Shown here piece after piece: positions 7,469-15,562 of a DNA stretch of 34,938 bases. Each line of letters starts with the position of its first letter. Within the stretch, counting starts at the first letter, position 1. This stretch comes from Streptomyces anandii JCM 4720 (GTDB lineage Bacteria; Actinomycetota; Actinomycetes; Streptomycetales; Streptomycetaceae): assembly GCF_014650655.1 (NCBI RefSeq), contig NZ_BMVJ01000013.1, positions 49,054 through 83,991 of the forward strand. Direction: 5' to 3'. Both the position numbers and the translations under genes were made by a program. The notes beneath the pieces are model-generated. The model ran no database searches, was not told where the DNA came from, and was given only the letters and a program-made list of their open reading frames with translations.

Positions 7469-7797
7469 AGGGGTACCGTCGTGTGCTGCTGCTGGTTACG
7501 GATCGTGCTTTCTGCCGTCGCTACGGCTACCCGGCGTTCGCGGTATGAAGCCGATGGGGTGTGCGAGAACTTCGCACTTTCCCACGGACGGCCTCCCGGG
7601 AACGGGGTTGCGCCACGGGCCGCGGGGAACGCGGCACATCTGCGTGCGGCGCGGGCTCGCGTGCGGTGTGGTTCCTGCGCGGGCCGCGGGAACGGGGTAC
7701 TTGTGCGCGCCGCGCGCGCCCGAACGCGGCGCGAGAGGCGCGTGCCGGGGCGTGACCGGCGGGCACGCACCCCGGCGGCTACCCGGGAGGAGCCTTC
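7469..7797. other. Divergent intergenic region with repeated GGGAACG boxes
   Basis: 329 bases separate the HATPase gene (minus) from the efflux pump (plus), with no credible ORF. The sequence GGGAACGGGG, or a one-base variant, occurs three times (near 7598, 7624 and 7688), twice preceded by GGGCCGC. A GGGTAC at 7695-7700 resembles a SigB -10 element, but no GNNT lies 14-16 bases upstream. It probably contains the promoters for both genes. Confidence 0.5.
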
Positions 7798-9300
7798 GTG
7801 GACACGGATGCGCGGGCGGACGCGGGCGCCGCCCGTCCGGACCGGACGCCCGACCCACGGCGCTGGAAGGCGCTCTGGGTCACCCTGGCGACCGGATTCA
7901 TGAGCCTGCTCGACGTGACCATCGTCGCGGTGGCGCTGCCGTCGATGCAGCGGGACCTCGGCGCCTCGCCCTCCGCCGTCCAGTGGGTGGTCTCCGGTTA
8001 CGCGCTGACCTTCGCGCTCGTCCTCGTGCCGGCCGGCCGCCTCGGCGACGCGATGGGCCGCCGGCGGATCTTCCTGTGCGCGCTGGCCGGCTTCGTGCTG
8101 TGCAGCGCCGGGGCCGGCGCCGCGCCCACGGTGACCTGGCTCGTGGTGGCCCGCCTCGCGCAGGGCGCCTGCGCGGGCTGCCTCGCCCCGCAGAACTCCG
8201 CGCTGATCCAGCAGATGTTCCGCGGGGCCGAACGGGGCCGCGCCTTCGGCCTGTTCGGCGCCACGGTGGGCGTCTCCAGCGCGGTGGGCCCGGTCGCCGG
8301 CGGCCTGATCCTCGCCCTCGCCCACGGCGCCCAGGGCTGGCGCTGGATCTTCTACGTCAACGTGCCCGTCGGCGCGGCCGCGCTCCTGCTCGGCGTACGG
8401 CTGCTGCCGCGCCTGGCGCCCGGCCGCCGTGAACCGCTCGACCTGCCGGGCGTGGCTCTGCTGGGCGCCGGGGTGCTGAGCCTGATGCTGCCGCTGGTGT
8501 TCGCGGGCACCGGGGGCGTACGCCGGATGTGGTGGCTGTTCCCGGTGGGTGCGGCCCTGCTCGCCTGCTTCGCCCGCTGGGAGAAGCGCGTCGCCGACCG
8601 CGACCGCCGGCCTCTGCTCGACCCGCGGCTGCTGACCTGCACCCGCGGGTACGCCGCCGGGGCGTCGCTGGGTGCGCTGTACTTCGTGGGCTTCAGCGGC
8701 GTATGGCTCGTGTTCGCGCTGTTCTTCCAGGACGGGCTCGGGTACACGCCGCTGCGGTCCGGGCTCGCGGTGACGCCCTTCGCGATCGGCTCGGCGGCCG
8801 CCGCGGTGGTGGCCGGGCGGCTGGTGGAGCGGCTGGGGCGGGTGCTGACGGTGTGCGGGCTGGTGACCGTCGTGGTCGCGCTCGGCGCCACCGCGCTGAT
8901 CCTGCGGTCGGCGCCCCCGGACGTCGTGGCCTGGCTCGCCGCGCCCGCGCTGTTCGTGGGCGGGCTGGGCAGCGGGTGCGTGATCTCCCCGAACGTCACG
9001 ATGACGCTGCGCGACGTGCCGGTGCGCATGGCCGGGGCCGCGGGCGGCGCCCTGCAGACGGGCCAGCGGCTCGGCGGCGCGGTGGGCACGGCGGCCCTGC
9101 CCGGCTTCTTCTACATGGTGCTCGCCGGGACCGGCAGGAATTACCGCACCGCCGTGGCCCTGGCGGTCGCGAGCGCCCTGGTGGCCCTCCTCGCCTCCCT
9201 CGCGGTGGCCCTGCACGACTGGCACCACCACCGCCCCGACCCCCCGGACCGCCCCAGCCGCCACTCTCCCCGGCACCGGGCCCCGGCACCCCGGAGCTGA
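7798..9300 (+). CDS. MFS transporter, DHA2 family (EmrB/QacA-type, 14 TM) drug efflux pump
   Basis: 500-residue inner-membrane proton antiporter of the 14-helix drug:H+ antiporter family. Near residue 35, LLDVTIVAVALPSMQRDLG is the DHA2 motif of helix 1. VPAGRLGDAMGRRRIF (about 79-94) is motif A in loop 2-3, and GATVGVSSAVGPVAGG (about 159-174) is the antiporter motif C in helix 5. The C-terminal tail is His/Pro-rich (HHHRPDPPDRPSRHSPRHR) and cytosolic. The GTG at 7798 is the only start near the strong GGGAGGAG ribosome site. No TetR or MarR gene lies next to it; the divergent neighbour is the HATPase protein. The substrate is unknown. It ends 63 bases before the convergent beta-helix gene. 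Confidence 0.92.
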   Translation: MDTDARADAGAARPDRTPDPRRWKALWVTLATGFMSLLDVTIVAVALPSMQRDLGASPSAVQWVVSGYALTFALVLVPAGRLGDAMGRRRIFLCALAGFVLCSAGAGAAPTVTWLVVARLAQGACAGCLAPQNSALIQQMFRGAERGRAFGLFGATVGVSSAVGPVAGGLILALAHGAQGWRWIFYVNVPVGAAALLLGVRLLPRLAPGRREPLDLPGVALLGAGVLSLMLPLVFAGTGGVRRMWWLFPVGAALLACFARWEKRVADRDRRPLLDPRLLTCTRGYAAGASLGALYFVGFSGVWLVFALFFQDGLGYTPLRSGLAVTPFAIGSAAAAVVAGRLVERLGRVLTVCGLVTVVVALGATALILRSAPPDVVAWLAAPALFVGGLGSGCVISPNVTMTLRDVPVRMAGAAGGALQTGQRLGGAVGTAALPGFFYMVLAGTGRNYRTAVALAVASALVALLASLAVALHDWHHHRPDPPDRPSRHSPRHRAPAPRS

Positions 9301-9363
9301 CGCCCTGCCGGCGGACGCCGCTCACCCTGCCTCCCGGGCAACCGGGGCCGGGGGGCCGGGGCG

Positions 9364-10977
9364 TCACTCGTCGTTGTCGCGCCAGCGGCCGCCCGCGGGT
9401 GCGGTCTCGAACCGGGTCGCGGCCGTTGCGTTGTCGCTGAGGTCGTTGTCGGAGACGCGGCCGCTGGACCAGCGGCCCTCGTCGGTGATGCGCAGGGCGT
9501 GGGTCTGCGTCCGCACGCTCTGGTCGTCGCCGATGCGGTTGCCGTGCATCTGCGGGCGGCTCACCGCGGCGGCCACGGTCAGTCCCGCGCGCAGGTCCGG
9601 GGTGCCGGGCAGCCGGTACGCCGAGCCCGCCCCGGGCACTCCGTCCGCCCAGGCGGAGTCCGCGCCCGGCCGGGCCGGGGCCAGCGCGAGCTCGGTGGAG
9701 GTGTTGAAGGCCACCATGGCGGTCCGCCCGCCGACCGACACCTTCTTGCCGCGGTGCCCGTCCGCCGGCCAGTCGGCCTTCTCGTCCACCACGGAGAACG
9801 CCGAGTACCGCACCCCCTCGCCGCCGCCCGCGACCGCCCCGGCGATCCGGCGGCCGTTGTCGCGGATCCGGTTGTCCAGGACCGCCGCGTCCCGCATGGC
9901 CGCGTCCACCCGGACGCCGTCCAGGGCGTTGTCCCGGATGTCGTTGGCCTCCAGCACGATGTCCGCGGCCGGCCGCTCGTCCCCGCCCGCGAGGTTGTGC
10001 TCCCAGTACCCGTACCGCCCGTTGTTGCTGATCCGGTTGCCGCGGAAGGCGTACGGCCCCGGGGTGTTGCCCAGCCCGATCCCGTCCCGCAGATTGCCGT
10101 CGATCACGCACCCCGTGACGATGCCGCCCCGGCCGCCGGTGCCCGAGGTGCCCTGGGAGGACACGTCGAACCCGGCCTCGTGGTTGCCCAGCATCGTGCA
10201 GGAGCTGACCAGCAGCCCGTCCGCGCCCCAGTCGGAGATGCCGAAGCGGTTGTCCTCGGCGTGGCAGGCGGTGATCCGGATGCCGCGCGGCCGCGGCCAC
10301 TCCTCGTTCTGCAGCTCCACGAAGACGCCGTTGGTCCCGTTGCCGGTGGCGGTGCACGCGGTGACCGTCAGCCGCTCGACACGGCCCCAGCCGCCGACTC
10401 CTATCCCGACGCCCGCGCCGCCCATCTGCTCACCGCTGTCCTGCCGCCCGCACCGCTGAGCCAGCACCCCCTCCACCACCGTGTCCTGGAGGAAGTCGCA
10501 GCCGAAACCGGTGGCCGCCGTGTCGTGGACGTACAGGTCGCTGAACCGCCCGCGCAGCACGTACTGGAGCCCCAGCCCCTTCGCCAGCGGGTCGTACTCC
10601 TCGGTCGTCACGCCCGCGCCGTCGATCTCGAAGTGCGCGAAGGTGACGTCCGCCAGGTGGTTGTCCGGCCCCGCGTCGTGCTGGGCCGCGGTGAACCAGG
10701 CCAGCGGCACCGGCCTGGTCCGGGCGCCCGGGTTGCGCAGCACGAAGCAGGTGGCGCCGCGGCCCGCCCCGATCAGCGAGACACCGCTGCGCCAGACGGT
10801 GGGCACGTCCTGGATCACGTACCGCCCGGCGGGCACGCGGATGACGCGCGGGCGCCCGTCCGCCGTGCGGGCCGCGCCCATCGTGTCCACCAGGCGCTGG
10901 AGGGCCGGCTGGTCGTTGGTGATGCCGTCACCGGTCAGACCGTGCTCGCGCGCGTCGGCGGTCAGGGGGACAGTCAT
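9364..10977 (-). CDS. Right-handed parallel beta-helix repeat protein (pectate-lyase-superfamily fold)
   Basis: 537-residue protein. The N-terminus (DAREHGLTGDGITNDQPALQ) is the start typical of the pectate lyase 3/glycosyl hydrolase 28-like beta-helix group, followed by VPAGRYVIQDV. Then come many beta-helix coils rich in Asn, Gly and short hydrophobic strands, such as GIRITACHAEDNRFGIS, GIVTGCVIDGNLRDGIG and YAFRGNRISNNGRYGYW. No signal peptide is visible, so the protein is either cytosolic or exported by a non-Sec route. The ATG at 10977 has a clear AGGAGCC site. Catalytic residues cannot be assigned because this fold hosts lyases, hydrolases, epimerases and phage tailspikes. It is alone in its transcription unit and convergent with the efflux pump. 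Confidence 0.8.
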   Translation of the reverse strand: MTVPLTADAREHGLTGDGITNDQPALQRLVDTMGAARTADGRPRVIRVPAGRYVIQDVPTVWRSGVSLIGAGRGATCFVLRNPGARTRPVPLAWFTAAQHDAGPDNHLADVTFAHFEIDGAGVTTEEYDPLAKGLGLQYVLRGRFSDLYVHDTAATGFGCDFLQDTVVEGVLAQRCGRQDSGEQMGGAGVGIGVGGWGRVERLTVTACTATGNGTNGVFVELQNEEWPRPRGIRITACHAEDNRFGISDWGADGLLVSSCTMLGNHEAGFDVSSQGTSGTGGRGGIVTGCVIDGNLRDGIGLGNTPGPYAFRGNRISNNGRYGYWEHNLAGGDERPAADIVLEANDIRDNALDGVRVDAAMRDAAVLDNRIRDNGRRIAGAVAGGGEGVRYSAFSVVDEKADWPADGHRGKKVSVGGRTAMVAFNTSTELALAPARPGADSAWADGVPGAGSAYRLPGTPDLRAGLTVAAAVSRPQMHGNRIGDDQSVRTQTHALRITDEGRWSSGRVSDNDLSDNATAATRFETAPAGGRWRDNDE

Positions 10978-11135
10978 GGCGAGGCTCCTTCCGGCCGCCC
11001 GGTCCGCGGCTGCCCGCCCCGGGTACCCAGCCGGGCGTCCGGAACAGCGAGCGGCCCGGGCCGGGTTTGGCGGCCCCTCGGCCGGTCACCCGAAGTGGTG
11101 ACACGGACGTCGAACACGGCTTGGAGTGAGTGACA

Positions 11136-11309
11136 GTGGCTGGTGACCAGAAGGCCAAGGCCAAGAAGGAACAGATGAAGGGCAAGGCCAAGGAGACGGT
11201 CGGCCGCGCGGTGGGCAACGAGAGGATGACGGCCGAGGGCCAGGCCGAGAAGTCCAAGGGCGACGCCCGCCAGGCCAAGGAGAAGACGAAGGACACCCTC
11301 AAGCCCTGA
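11136..11309 (+). CDS. CsbD family stress-response protein
   Basis: Small 57-residue, highly charged protein. It starts with GTG at 11136, nine bases after GGAG, and ends with TGA at 11307-11309. The product begins VAGDQKAKAKKEQMKGKAKE and continues through TVGRAVGNERMTAEGQAEKS and KGDARQAKEKTKDTL. This is the CsbD pattern: Lys/Glu/Gly-rich, with KGKxKExxGxxxGNExxxxEGxxEKxKG. CsbD in Bacillus belongs to the SigB general stress regulon and its biochemical role is unknown. A strong shared terminator follows at once, so it is a monocistronic gene. No clear SigB-type promoter was found upstream. Confidence 0.88.
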   Translation: MAGDQKAKAKKEQMKGKAKETVGRAVGNERMTAEGQAEKSKGDARQAKEKTKDTLKP

Positions 11310-11334
11310 GTGCCGCTTCCGGGCGGCTCGCGAA

Positions 11335-11371
11335 ACGGGCCCCCGCTCGACCTCGTCGAGCGGGGGCCCGT
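11335..11371. terminator. Strong bidirectional terminator between csbD-like and DoxX genes
   Basis: A perfect 17-bp stem (ACGGGCCCCCGCTCGAC at 11335-11351 and its complement at 11355-11371) closes on a CTC loop. It sits 26 bases past the CsbD stop codon and 74 bases past the DoxX stop codon, so it can serve both convergent genes. Confidence 0.85.
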
Positions 11372-11444
11372 CGCCGTGCCCGGCCGCCGCGGGCGCCGGC
11401 GGGGCGGCCCGCGGGGCCCGTGGAGCGGCGCCGGCGGAGCACCC

Positions 11445-11978
11445 TCAGCCGGGAAGCTTGGCCTTGATGCCGCCCACCGCGGCCGCCGGACCGGCGGTGG
11501 CGCGCACCGTACGCCGTACCAGTCCGGCGTCCCGCTGCAGACCGCGGGCCGTGTGCCGGCTACGCCACAGCAGCGACGGCGCACCGCCGGTGTCGTCCGC
11601 GGCGATCAGCAGACCGCCCAGCATGGAGAGGTTCTTCAGGAAGTGGATGCGCTGCTGGGCGCGGGTCGCGTCGTCGCCGGCGTCCCAGTAGCGATGGCCG
11701 GCCAGCGTGGTCGGCACCAGGGTCGCGGCGAGGGCCAGCGCCGACAGCCGGGGCAGCCGCCCGAGGCCCAGCAGTACCCCGGCGGCGACCTGGACACCGC
11801 CGCTCAGCCGCACGACCTGCTCGGTGCGCTCGGGCAGCAGCGGCACGCGCTCCCTGATGGGGTTCACGACGGGTTCGGCCAGCGGGGTGACGTCCTTGGG
11901 GCTGCGGACGGAGCTCATGCCTCCGGCCACGAACATGGAGGCGAGCAGGGGGCGGCCCACCACGCGCAGCAGACTCAT
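11445..11978 (-). CDS. DoxX family membrane protein
   Basis: 177-residue integral membrane protein with a DoxX-type four-helix core. LLRVVGRPLLASMFVAGG (helix 1) comes first, then the loop NPIRERVPLLPERTEQVVRL. Next is LSGGVQVAAGVLLGLGRLPRLSALALAATLVPTTLAGHRYW (helices 2-3), then HFLKNLSMLGGLLIAADD (helix 4). The last ~45 residues (SLLWRSRHTARGLQRDAG onward) are basic and cytosolic. DoxX proteins associate with redox or thiol stress systems in actinobacteria, but the function of this branch is not established. The ATG at 11978 follows GGAGAGGA. A very long open frame continues upstream antisense to the P450; it is codon-bias shadow and not part of this gene. Confidence 0.88.
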   Translation of the reverse strand: MSLLRVVGRPLLASMFVAGGMSSVRSPKDVTPLAEPVVNPIRERVPLLPERTEQVVRLSGGVQVAAGVLLGLGRLPRLSALALAATLVPTTLAGHRYWDAGDDATRAQQRIHFLKNLSMLGGLLIAADDTGGAPSLLWRSRHTARGLQRDAGLVRRTVRATAGPAAAVGGIKAKLPG

Positions 11979-12203
11979 GGTCCTCTCCAGGGGTGTCGGG
12001 GATGCGGCCCGCTCCGGGTTCCCCCGGCGGGGCCCGGACATTCGGGGCGCGGATCGGCCGGAATCCGGCGCAACCTTCTGCCCGTTTCGGGACAGTGACA
12101 ATTCTTCCGGGACATTCCGGAACCGCGCCCGGCGGGCCACTCTCTTACCTCCCGTCAACGGCCGGACGAAGGGCCCGGCCGCGTTCGACAGGGGGAAGCC
12201 CAC

Positions 12204-12713
12204 ATGTCCATACGTCTTCGCGGCCGCCGCGGCCTGATCACCGCCTCGGCCGTCACCGCGCTCCTTTCCCTGGCCGCGGTGACCCCGGCACTGGCCGGCA
12301 CCGGCACCTCCGCCGGAACCGCCCACGCCGCCGGCGTCACCGCACCCCAGGGCGACCCGCGCAACGTCACCCAGCGGGTCGCCGACTTCTACGGGGCCTA
12401 CATCGACGCCGTCTGGGACGGCGAGGACCCGGCGGCCGGCGCCCAGCTCAAGGCGCTGCGCGGCTTCTACCTCTCGGCCGCGGCACGCAAGAAGGTCGCC
12501 GCCTACGAGGCCAAGGAGCACGCGGACGGCATCCTCTTCGCCCAGAACGTGCCGGTGAAGTGGAAGGTCGTCTACACCGGTTCCGGCGCGGGCCACGCCA
12601 CCAGCAGGGTCACGCTCACCTGGGGCGACGGCGCCCACGCCCAGGTGACGGGGATCGACGTGCTGTCCGACCTCCGCACCCGCAAGATCACCGACCTGCG
12701 CCCGTCCGACTGA
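12204..12713 (+). CDS. Secreted protein of unknown function
   Basis: 169 residues with a Sec signal peptide: basic SIRLRGRRG, then the hydrophobic core LITASAVTALLSLAAVTPALA, with likely cleavage after ALA at about residue 31. The mature part has a short Thr/Gly/Ala linker and then a compact alpha+beta domain (VADFYGAYIDAVWDGEDPA, FYLSAAARKKVAAYEAKEHA, VTLTWGDGAHAQVTGIDVL). It has no cysteine, no lipobox and no catalytic motif I recognise. The ATG at 12204 has GGGGGAAG upstream. Streptomyces genomes encode many such small exported proteins, so I call it conserved hypothetical. The GC-rich repeat tract begins about 65 bases after its stop codon. Confidence 0.8.
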   Translation: MSIRLRGRRGLITASAVTALLSLAAVTPALAGTGTSAGTAHAAGVTAPQGDPRNVTQRVADFYGAYIDAVWDGEDPAAGAQLKALRGFYLSAAARKKVAAYEAKEHADGILFAQNVPVKWKVVYTGSGAGHATSRVTLTWGDGAHAQVTGIDVLSDLRTRKITDLRPSD

Positions 12714-12842
12714 CGGCGGACCGGGGTCCGACGGCAGACCTGGGCCGACGGCCGCGGCCTCCGGACGCCGTCCCCGGTCCGATCCCCAGCCTCGGTCCCG
12801 GTCCGGTCCCGGCTCCGGACCCCGGTCTGGGCCCCGGTCCCC

Positions 12843-13053
12843 GGTCCGCGACCCTGGCTCGGGCCTCGGTCCCGGTCCTGGTCCCGGTCCCAGGTCCGCA
12901 CCTTGGCTCGGGCCTCGGTCCCGGTCCTGGTCCTGGTCCTGGTCCCCGGTCCGCACCTTGGCTCGGGCCCCGGTCCCGGTCCTGGCCCCGGTCCCCGGTC
13001 CGCGACCCTGGCTCGGGCCTCGGGCCTCGGTCCCGGTCCTGGTCCCGGTCCCG
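12843..13053. repeat. GC-rich minisatellite, four ~50-bp units
   Basis: Four units each begin GGTCCGC, at 12843, 12893, 12948 and 12997, with lengths of 50, 55, 49 and about 57 bases. Each continues as a variant of ACCTTGGCTCGGGCCTCGG and then runs of GGTCCC or GGTCCT. Differences in the number of GGTCCY hexamers give the length variation, as expected for slippage. The minus strand is rich in GGG runs. Confidence 0.85.
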
Positions 13054-13110
13054 GCCTTGGCTCCGGTCCCGCCCCCGGCCCGGGCCTCGGCGTCGGCCCG
13101 GGCTCCGGTC

Positions 13111-13169
13111 CCCGGCCTCGGTCCCGGCTGGCGCCGGCCCCCGGCCTCGGTCCCGGCTGGCGCCGGCCC
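13111..13169. repeat. 29-bp tandem duplication
   Basis: A perfect tandem duplication of period 29 with a core of CCCGGCCTCGGTCCCGGCTG followed by GCGCCGGCC. The copies start at 13111 and 13140. It directly follows the minisatellite and ends 70 bases before the P450 start. Confidence 0.85.
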
Positions 13170-13238
13170 CCGGGCCCAGCCCCGGTCCCGGGCGCGGGTG
13201 GGCCGGTTCCCCCCGGTCGCACGGGGCACTCGGCCGGC

Positions 13239-14537
13239 ATGGACGCCCATCGACGCCCGCCCGCCGACCACACGCTGTCCCTGATCGCCGGCGGCTACGC
13301 CTGGCTTCCGCAGCGCATACGACAAAGTCCCGACCGCACGGTCCCGTTGCGCGTCATGGGCCGCCCGGCCCTCGCCCTGAGCGGACCCGAGGCCGTGCGG
13401 TTCTTCTACGACGAGCACAACGTCCACCGGCACGGCGCGATCCCCGAGCCCGTCACGGGCACCCTTTTCGGACACGGCGCCGTGCACACCCTCGACGGGC
13501 GGACCCACCGGCAGCGCAAGGAACTGTTCCTGCCGCTGCTGGAGCCCGACCGTATCGCCGGCGTCGTCGGACACGTCACCGCCGCGTGGGACGAGGCCGT
13601 GCCCGAGTGGGCGGCACGCCCCCGCGTCGTGCTCTTCGACGAGGCCGCCGCGGTGCTCACCCGCGGTGTCTGCCGCTGGGCCGGCGTCCCCCTGGAGGAC
13701 ACGGAGGCCCGCAGCGTCGCCGCCGACCTCGTCGCCATGGTCGACGGCTTCGCCACCCTCGGCCCGCGCCACTGGCGCGCGCGCCGCGCGCGGGCACGTC
13801 AGGAGGCGCGCGCGGCCCGCCTGGTCGAGGACGTACGCTCCGGCCGCGGTCCTGCCGCCGGCCGTCCCGACTCCCTGCTCGCGCGGGTCGCCGCGCACCC
13901 GGACGCGGACGGCGGCCGGCTGCCGGTGCGTACGGCCGCGGTGGAACTGCTCAACGTCGTCCGCCCCACGGTCGCGGTCGGCTGGTTCGTCACCTTCGCC
14001 GCGCACGCCCTGCACCGGTGGCCCGCTCACCGCGAACGGCTGCGCGACGGCGACCCGGCCTACGCCGCCGCGTTCGCCCACGAGGTGCGCAGGTTCTACC
14101 CCTTCGCGCCGTTCCTCGGCGGCCGGGCGGCCCGGGACCTGACCTGGCGCGGGCACGAAGTCCCGGCCGGCGGCACGGTCCTCCTCGACGTGTTCGGGCA
14201 GAACCACGACCAGGAGCTGTGGGCAGACCCGTACACCTTCCGCCCGCGGCGCTTCCTGGAGCGGCCGCCGCAGCGCGACGAACTGATCCCGCAGGGCGGC
14301 TCCGACCCGCGGACGGGTCACCGGTGCCCGGGCGAGGGCGTCACCGTGGGCCTGCTGGAGTCGCTGGCGGTGCGCCTGGCCCGGCTGGAGTACGAAGTCC
14401 CCGCCCAGGACCTGCGGATCTCCCTGCGCAGGATCCCGGCGCGGGTGCGCAGCGGCTTCGCCGTCACCGCGGTGCACGAGACCGGGCAGTGGCCCGCGGC
14501 GGCCGGGTCGCGGGCCGGAGCCGGCGCGGGCTCCTGA
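13239..14537 (+). CDS. Cytochrome P450, CYP152 family (H2O2-dependent fatty-acid peroxygenase)
   Basis: 432-residue P450 closely resembling Bacillus BS-beta (CYP152A1) along its whole length. The heme-thiolate segment is PQGGSDPRTGHRCPGEG with Cys363. The I-helix segment LLNVVRPTVAVGW carries R242-P243, the Arg-Pro pair that replaces the usual acid-alcohol pair and binds the fatty-acid carboxylate. With the ATG at 13239 the Arg, Pro and Cys fall at the same residue numbers I recall for BS-beta, which supports this start over the longer open frame. The ribosome site is weak (ACGGGG). HEVRRFYPFAPFLGGR is also typical. The expected reaction is alpha/beta-hydroxylation or decarboxylation of fatty acids with H2O2, with no redox partner. 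The C-terminal tail (AAAGSRAGAGAGS) is disordered. The hemerythrin gene follows 139 bases later. Confidence 0.92.
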   Translation: MDAHRRPPADHTLSLIAGGYAWLPQRIRQSPDRTVPLRVMGRPALALSGPEAVRFFYDEHNVHRHGAIPEPVTGTLFGHGAVHTLDGRTHRQRKELFLPLLEPDRIAGVVGHVTAAWDEAVPEWAARPRVVLFDEAAAVLTRGVCRWAGVPLEDTEARSVAADLVAMVDGFATLGPRHWRARRARARQEARAARLVEDVRSGRGPAAGRPDSLLARVAAHPDADGGRLPVRTAAVELLNVVRPTVAVGWFVTFAAHALHRWPAHRERLRDGDPAYAAAFAHEVRRFYPFAPFLGGRAARDLTWRGHEVPAGGTVLLDVFGQNHDQELWADPYTFRPRRFLERPPQRDELIPQGGSDPRTGHRCPGEGVTVGLLESLAVRLARLEYEVPAQDLRISLRRIPARVRSGFAVTAVHETGQWPAAAGSRAGAGAGS

Positions 14538-14676
14538 GACGGGAACCGGCCCGGCGGCCGTCCCGGATGGGCCGTTCGGGCGGTTGCGCGAGCCCGGCGG
14601 TGTGTCCCGGCGCGCGGTGGGAACCCGGCGCGCGGTCCACCGCTACGACCACCATCGAACAACAAGGAGTGCTGCC

Positions 14677-15240
14677 ATGGGACACGGCGGAGACGTCATC
14701 CACGAACTCACCACCGACCACCGCGAGGTGGAGGAGATCTTCGCGCAGATCGAGGCCCTCCCGACCGGCGACAAGAGGCGCAAGGACCTCGCGGACCAGG
14801 CGACCATCGAGCTGGTGCGCCACTCCATCGCCGAGGAGATGCACCTGTACCCGGCGGTGCGGCGCCACCTGCCCGACGGCGACGCGATCGCCGACCGGGA
14901 GATCCAGGACCACTCGGAGGCCGAGCGGACGATGAAGGACCTGGAGGGCTGCGAGGCCGACGACCCGCAGTTCGACCAGCTGATGGGCCGTCTGATGCGG
15001 GAGATCCGCGAGCACGTCACCGACGAGGAGCAGAACCTGTTCCCGCGGTTGCGGCAGGCCGCGAGCCCGGAGGACTTGGAGAAGCTCGGCGAGAAGGTCC
15101 GCTCGGCGAAGAAGACCGCACCGACGCGCCCGCACCCCTCCGCCCCGGACACCCCGCCCGCGAACAAGCTCCTCGCCCCCGGCGCGGGCATGGTCGACCG
15201 GATCCGGGACGCCCTGTCCGGCCGCGGCAAGACCGACTGA
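14677..15240 (+). CDS. Hemerythrin HHE-domain protein
   Basis: 187-residue cytosolic protein. Residues 1-135 form a hemerythrin-type four-helix bundle with the expected di-iron ligands. Those visible are H15 in LTTDHREVEEIF, H49/E53/H56 in VRHSIAEEMHLYP, H79/E83 in QDHSEAERTM, and the His and Glu of REHVTDEEQNLFPRL (about 115-128). A linker rich in Pro/Ala/Lys leads to a short C-terminal helix (AGMVDRIRDALSG). The ATG at 14677 is preceded by AAGGAG. Related actinobacterial HHE proteins have been linked to oxygen, NO or peroxide sensing, but the role here is not known. It lies downstream of the peroxygenase P450 on the same strand and is followed by a strong terminator, so cotranscription with the P450 is possible. 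Confidence 0.9.
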   Translation: MGHGGDVIHELTTDHREVEEIFAQIEALPTGDKRRKDLADQATIELVRHSIAEEMHLYPAVRRHLPDGDAIADREIQDHSEAERTMKDLEGCEADDPQFDQLMGRLMREIREHVTDEEQNLFPRLRQAASPEDLEKLGEKVRSAKKTAPTRPHPSAPDTPPANKLLAPGAGMVDRIRDALSGRGKTD

Positions 15241-15281
15241 GGCCCGCTTCCGGTACCGGCAGCGCGCCGGCGGGGCCGTCC

Positions 15282-15319
15282 GCGGGGCCGTCGGGACCAT
15301 CGTGGTCCGACGGCCCCGC
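15282..15319 (+). terminator. Terminator hairpin after the hemerythrin gene
   Basis: GCGGGGCCGTCGGGACCA (15282-15299) pairs with TGGTCCGACGGCCCCGC (15303-15319), with one bulged G and a TCG loop. It starts 42 bases after the hemerythrin stop codon. Confidence 0.8.
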
Positions 15320-15562
15320 GCCCGTGTCCGGGCGCCGGCACGGGAGTTCACGGAGGGTGACCGGCGGCCGTGCGGCACGCCGGCGCAGCCGTTACCTTCG
15401 TCGGTGGCGCCCCGAGGCGCCCACACCGGCGCCGGCGGCGTCCGCGAAGGCGCGTGCCCGCGCCCGCGGCGACCTTGCGGCGCACCTCGCGGGAGCCGGT
15501 CGCGCGCCGAAACGCGCGTACGGCCGTGGGGGGGGGGACCGGGCCACGTCCAGGGAGACCGA
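15320..15562. other. Upstream region of the DMFase-like gene
   Basis: 243 GC-rich bases with no gene I can support. It includes a run of nine G at about 15530-15538, 25 bases before the next GTG start. The promoter of the downstream gene is probably here, but no clear -10/-35 pair is visible. Confidence 0.4.

Larger units (their letters stand above)
12714..13238. other. Non-coding, repeat-rich gap upstream of the P450 gene
   Basis: 525 bases between the secreted-protein gene and the P450, made mostly of GGTCC/GGTCCC-rich tandem sequence. All frames stay open here (for example an in-frame extension of the P450 reading VPVLVLVLVPGP). They translate to low-complexity sequence, and P450 homology starts only at 13239, so I treat the gap as non-coding. 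Confidence 0.7.

Noticed and set aside
7671-7700. SigB-type promoter before the efflux pump
   Set aside because: GGGTAC is present at 7695-7700, but no GNNT lies 14-16 bases upstream; the nearest GTTC is 20 bases away.
10990-11060. SigB-type promoter before the beta-helix gene
   Set aside because: GGGTAC occurs on the minus strand within a GGGTACCC palindrome, but the only GTTC is 13 bases upstream, outside the allowed spacing.
12903-13238. In-frame N-terminal extension of the P450 (VPVLVLVLVPGP repeats)
   Set aside because: It is translated minisatellite. CYP152 homology and residue numbering fit exactly from ATG 13239.
11445-14477. 1010-codon open frame on the minus strand
   Set aside because: Only the last 177 codons (DoxX) are real. 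The rest is antisense to the P450 and the GGTCC repeat tract and reads as low-complexity Arg/Gly/Thr/Asp.
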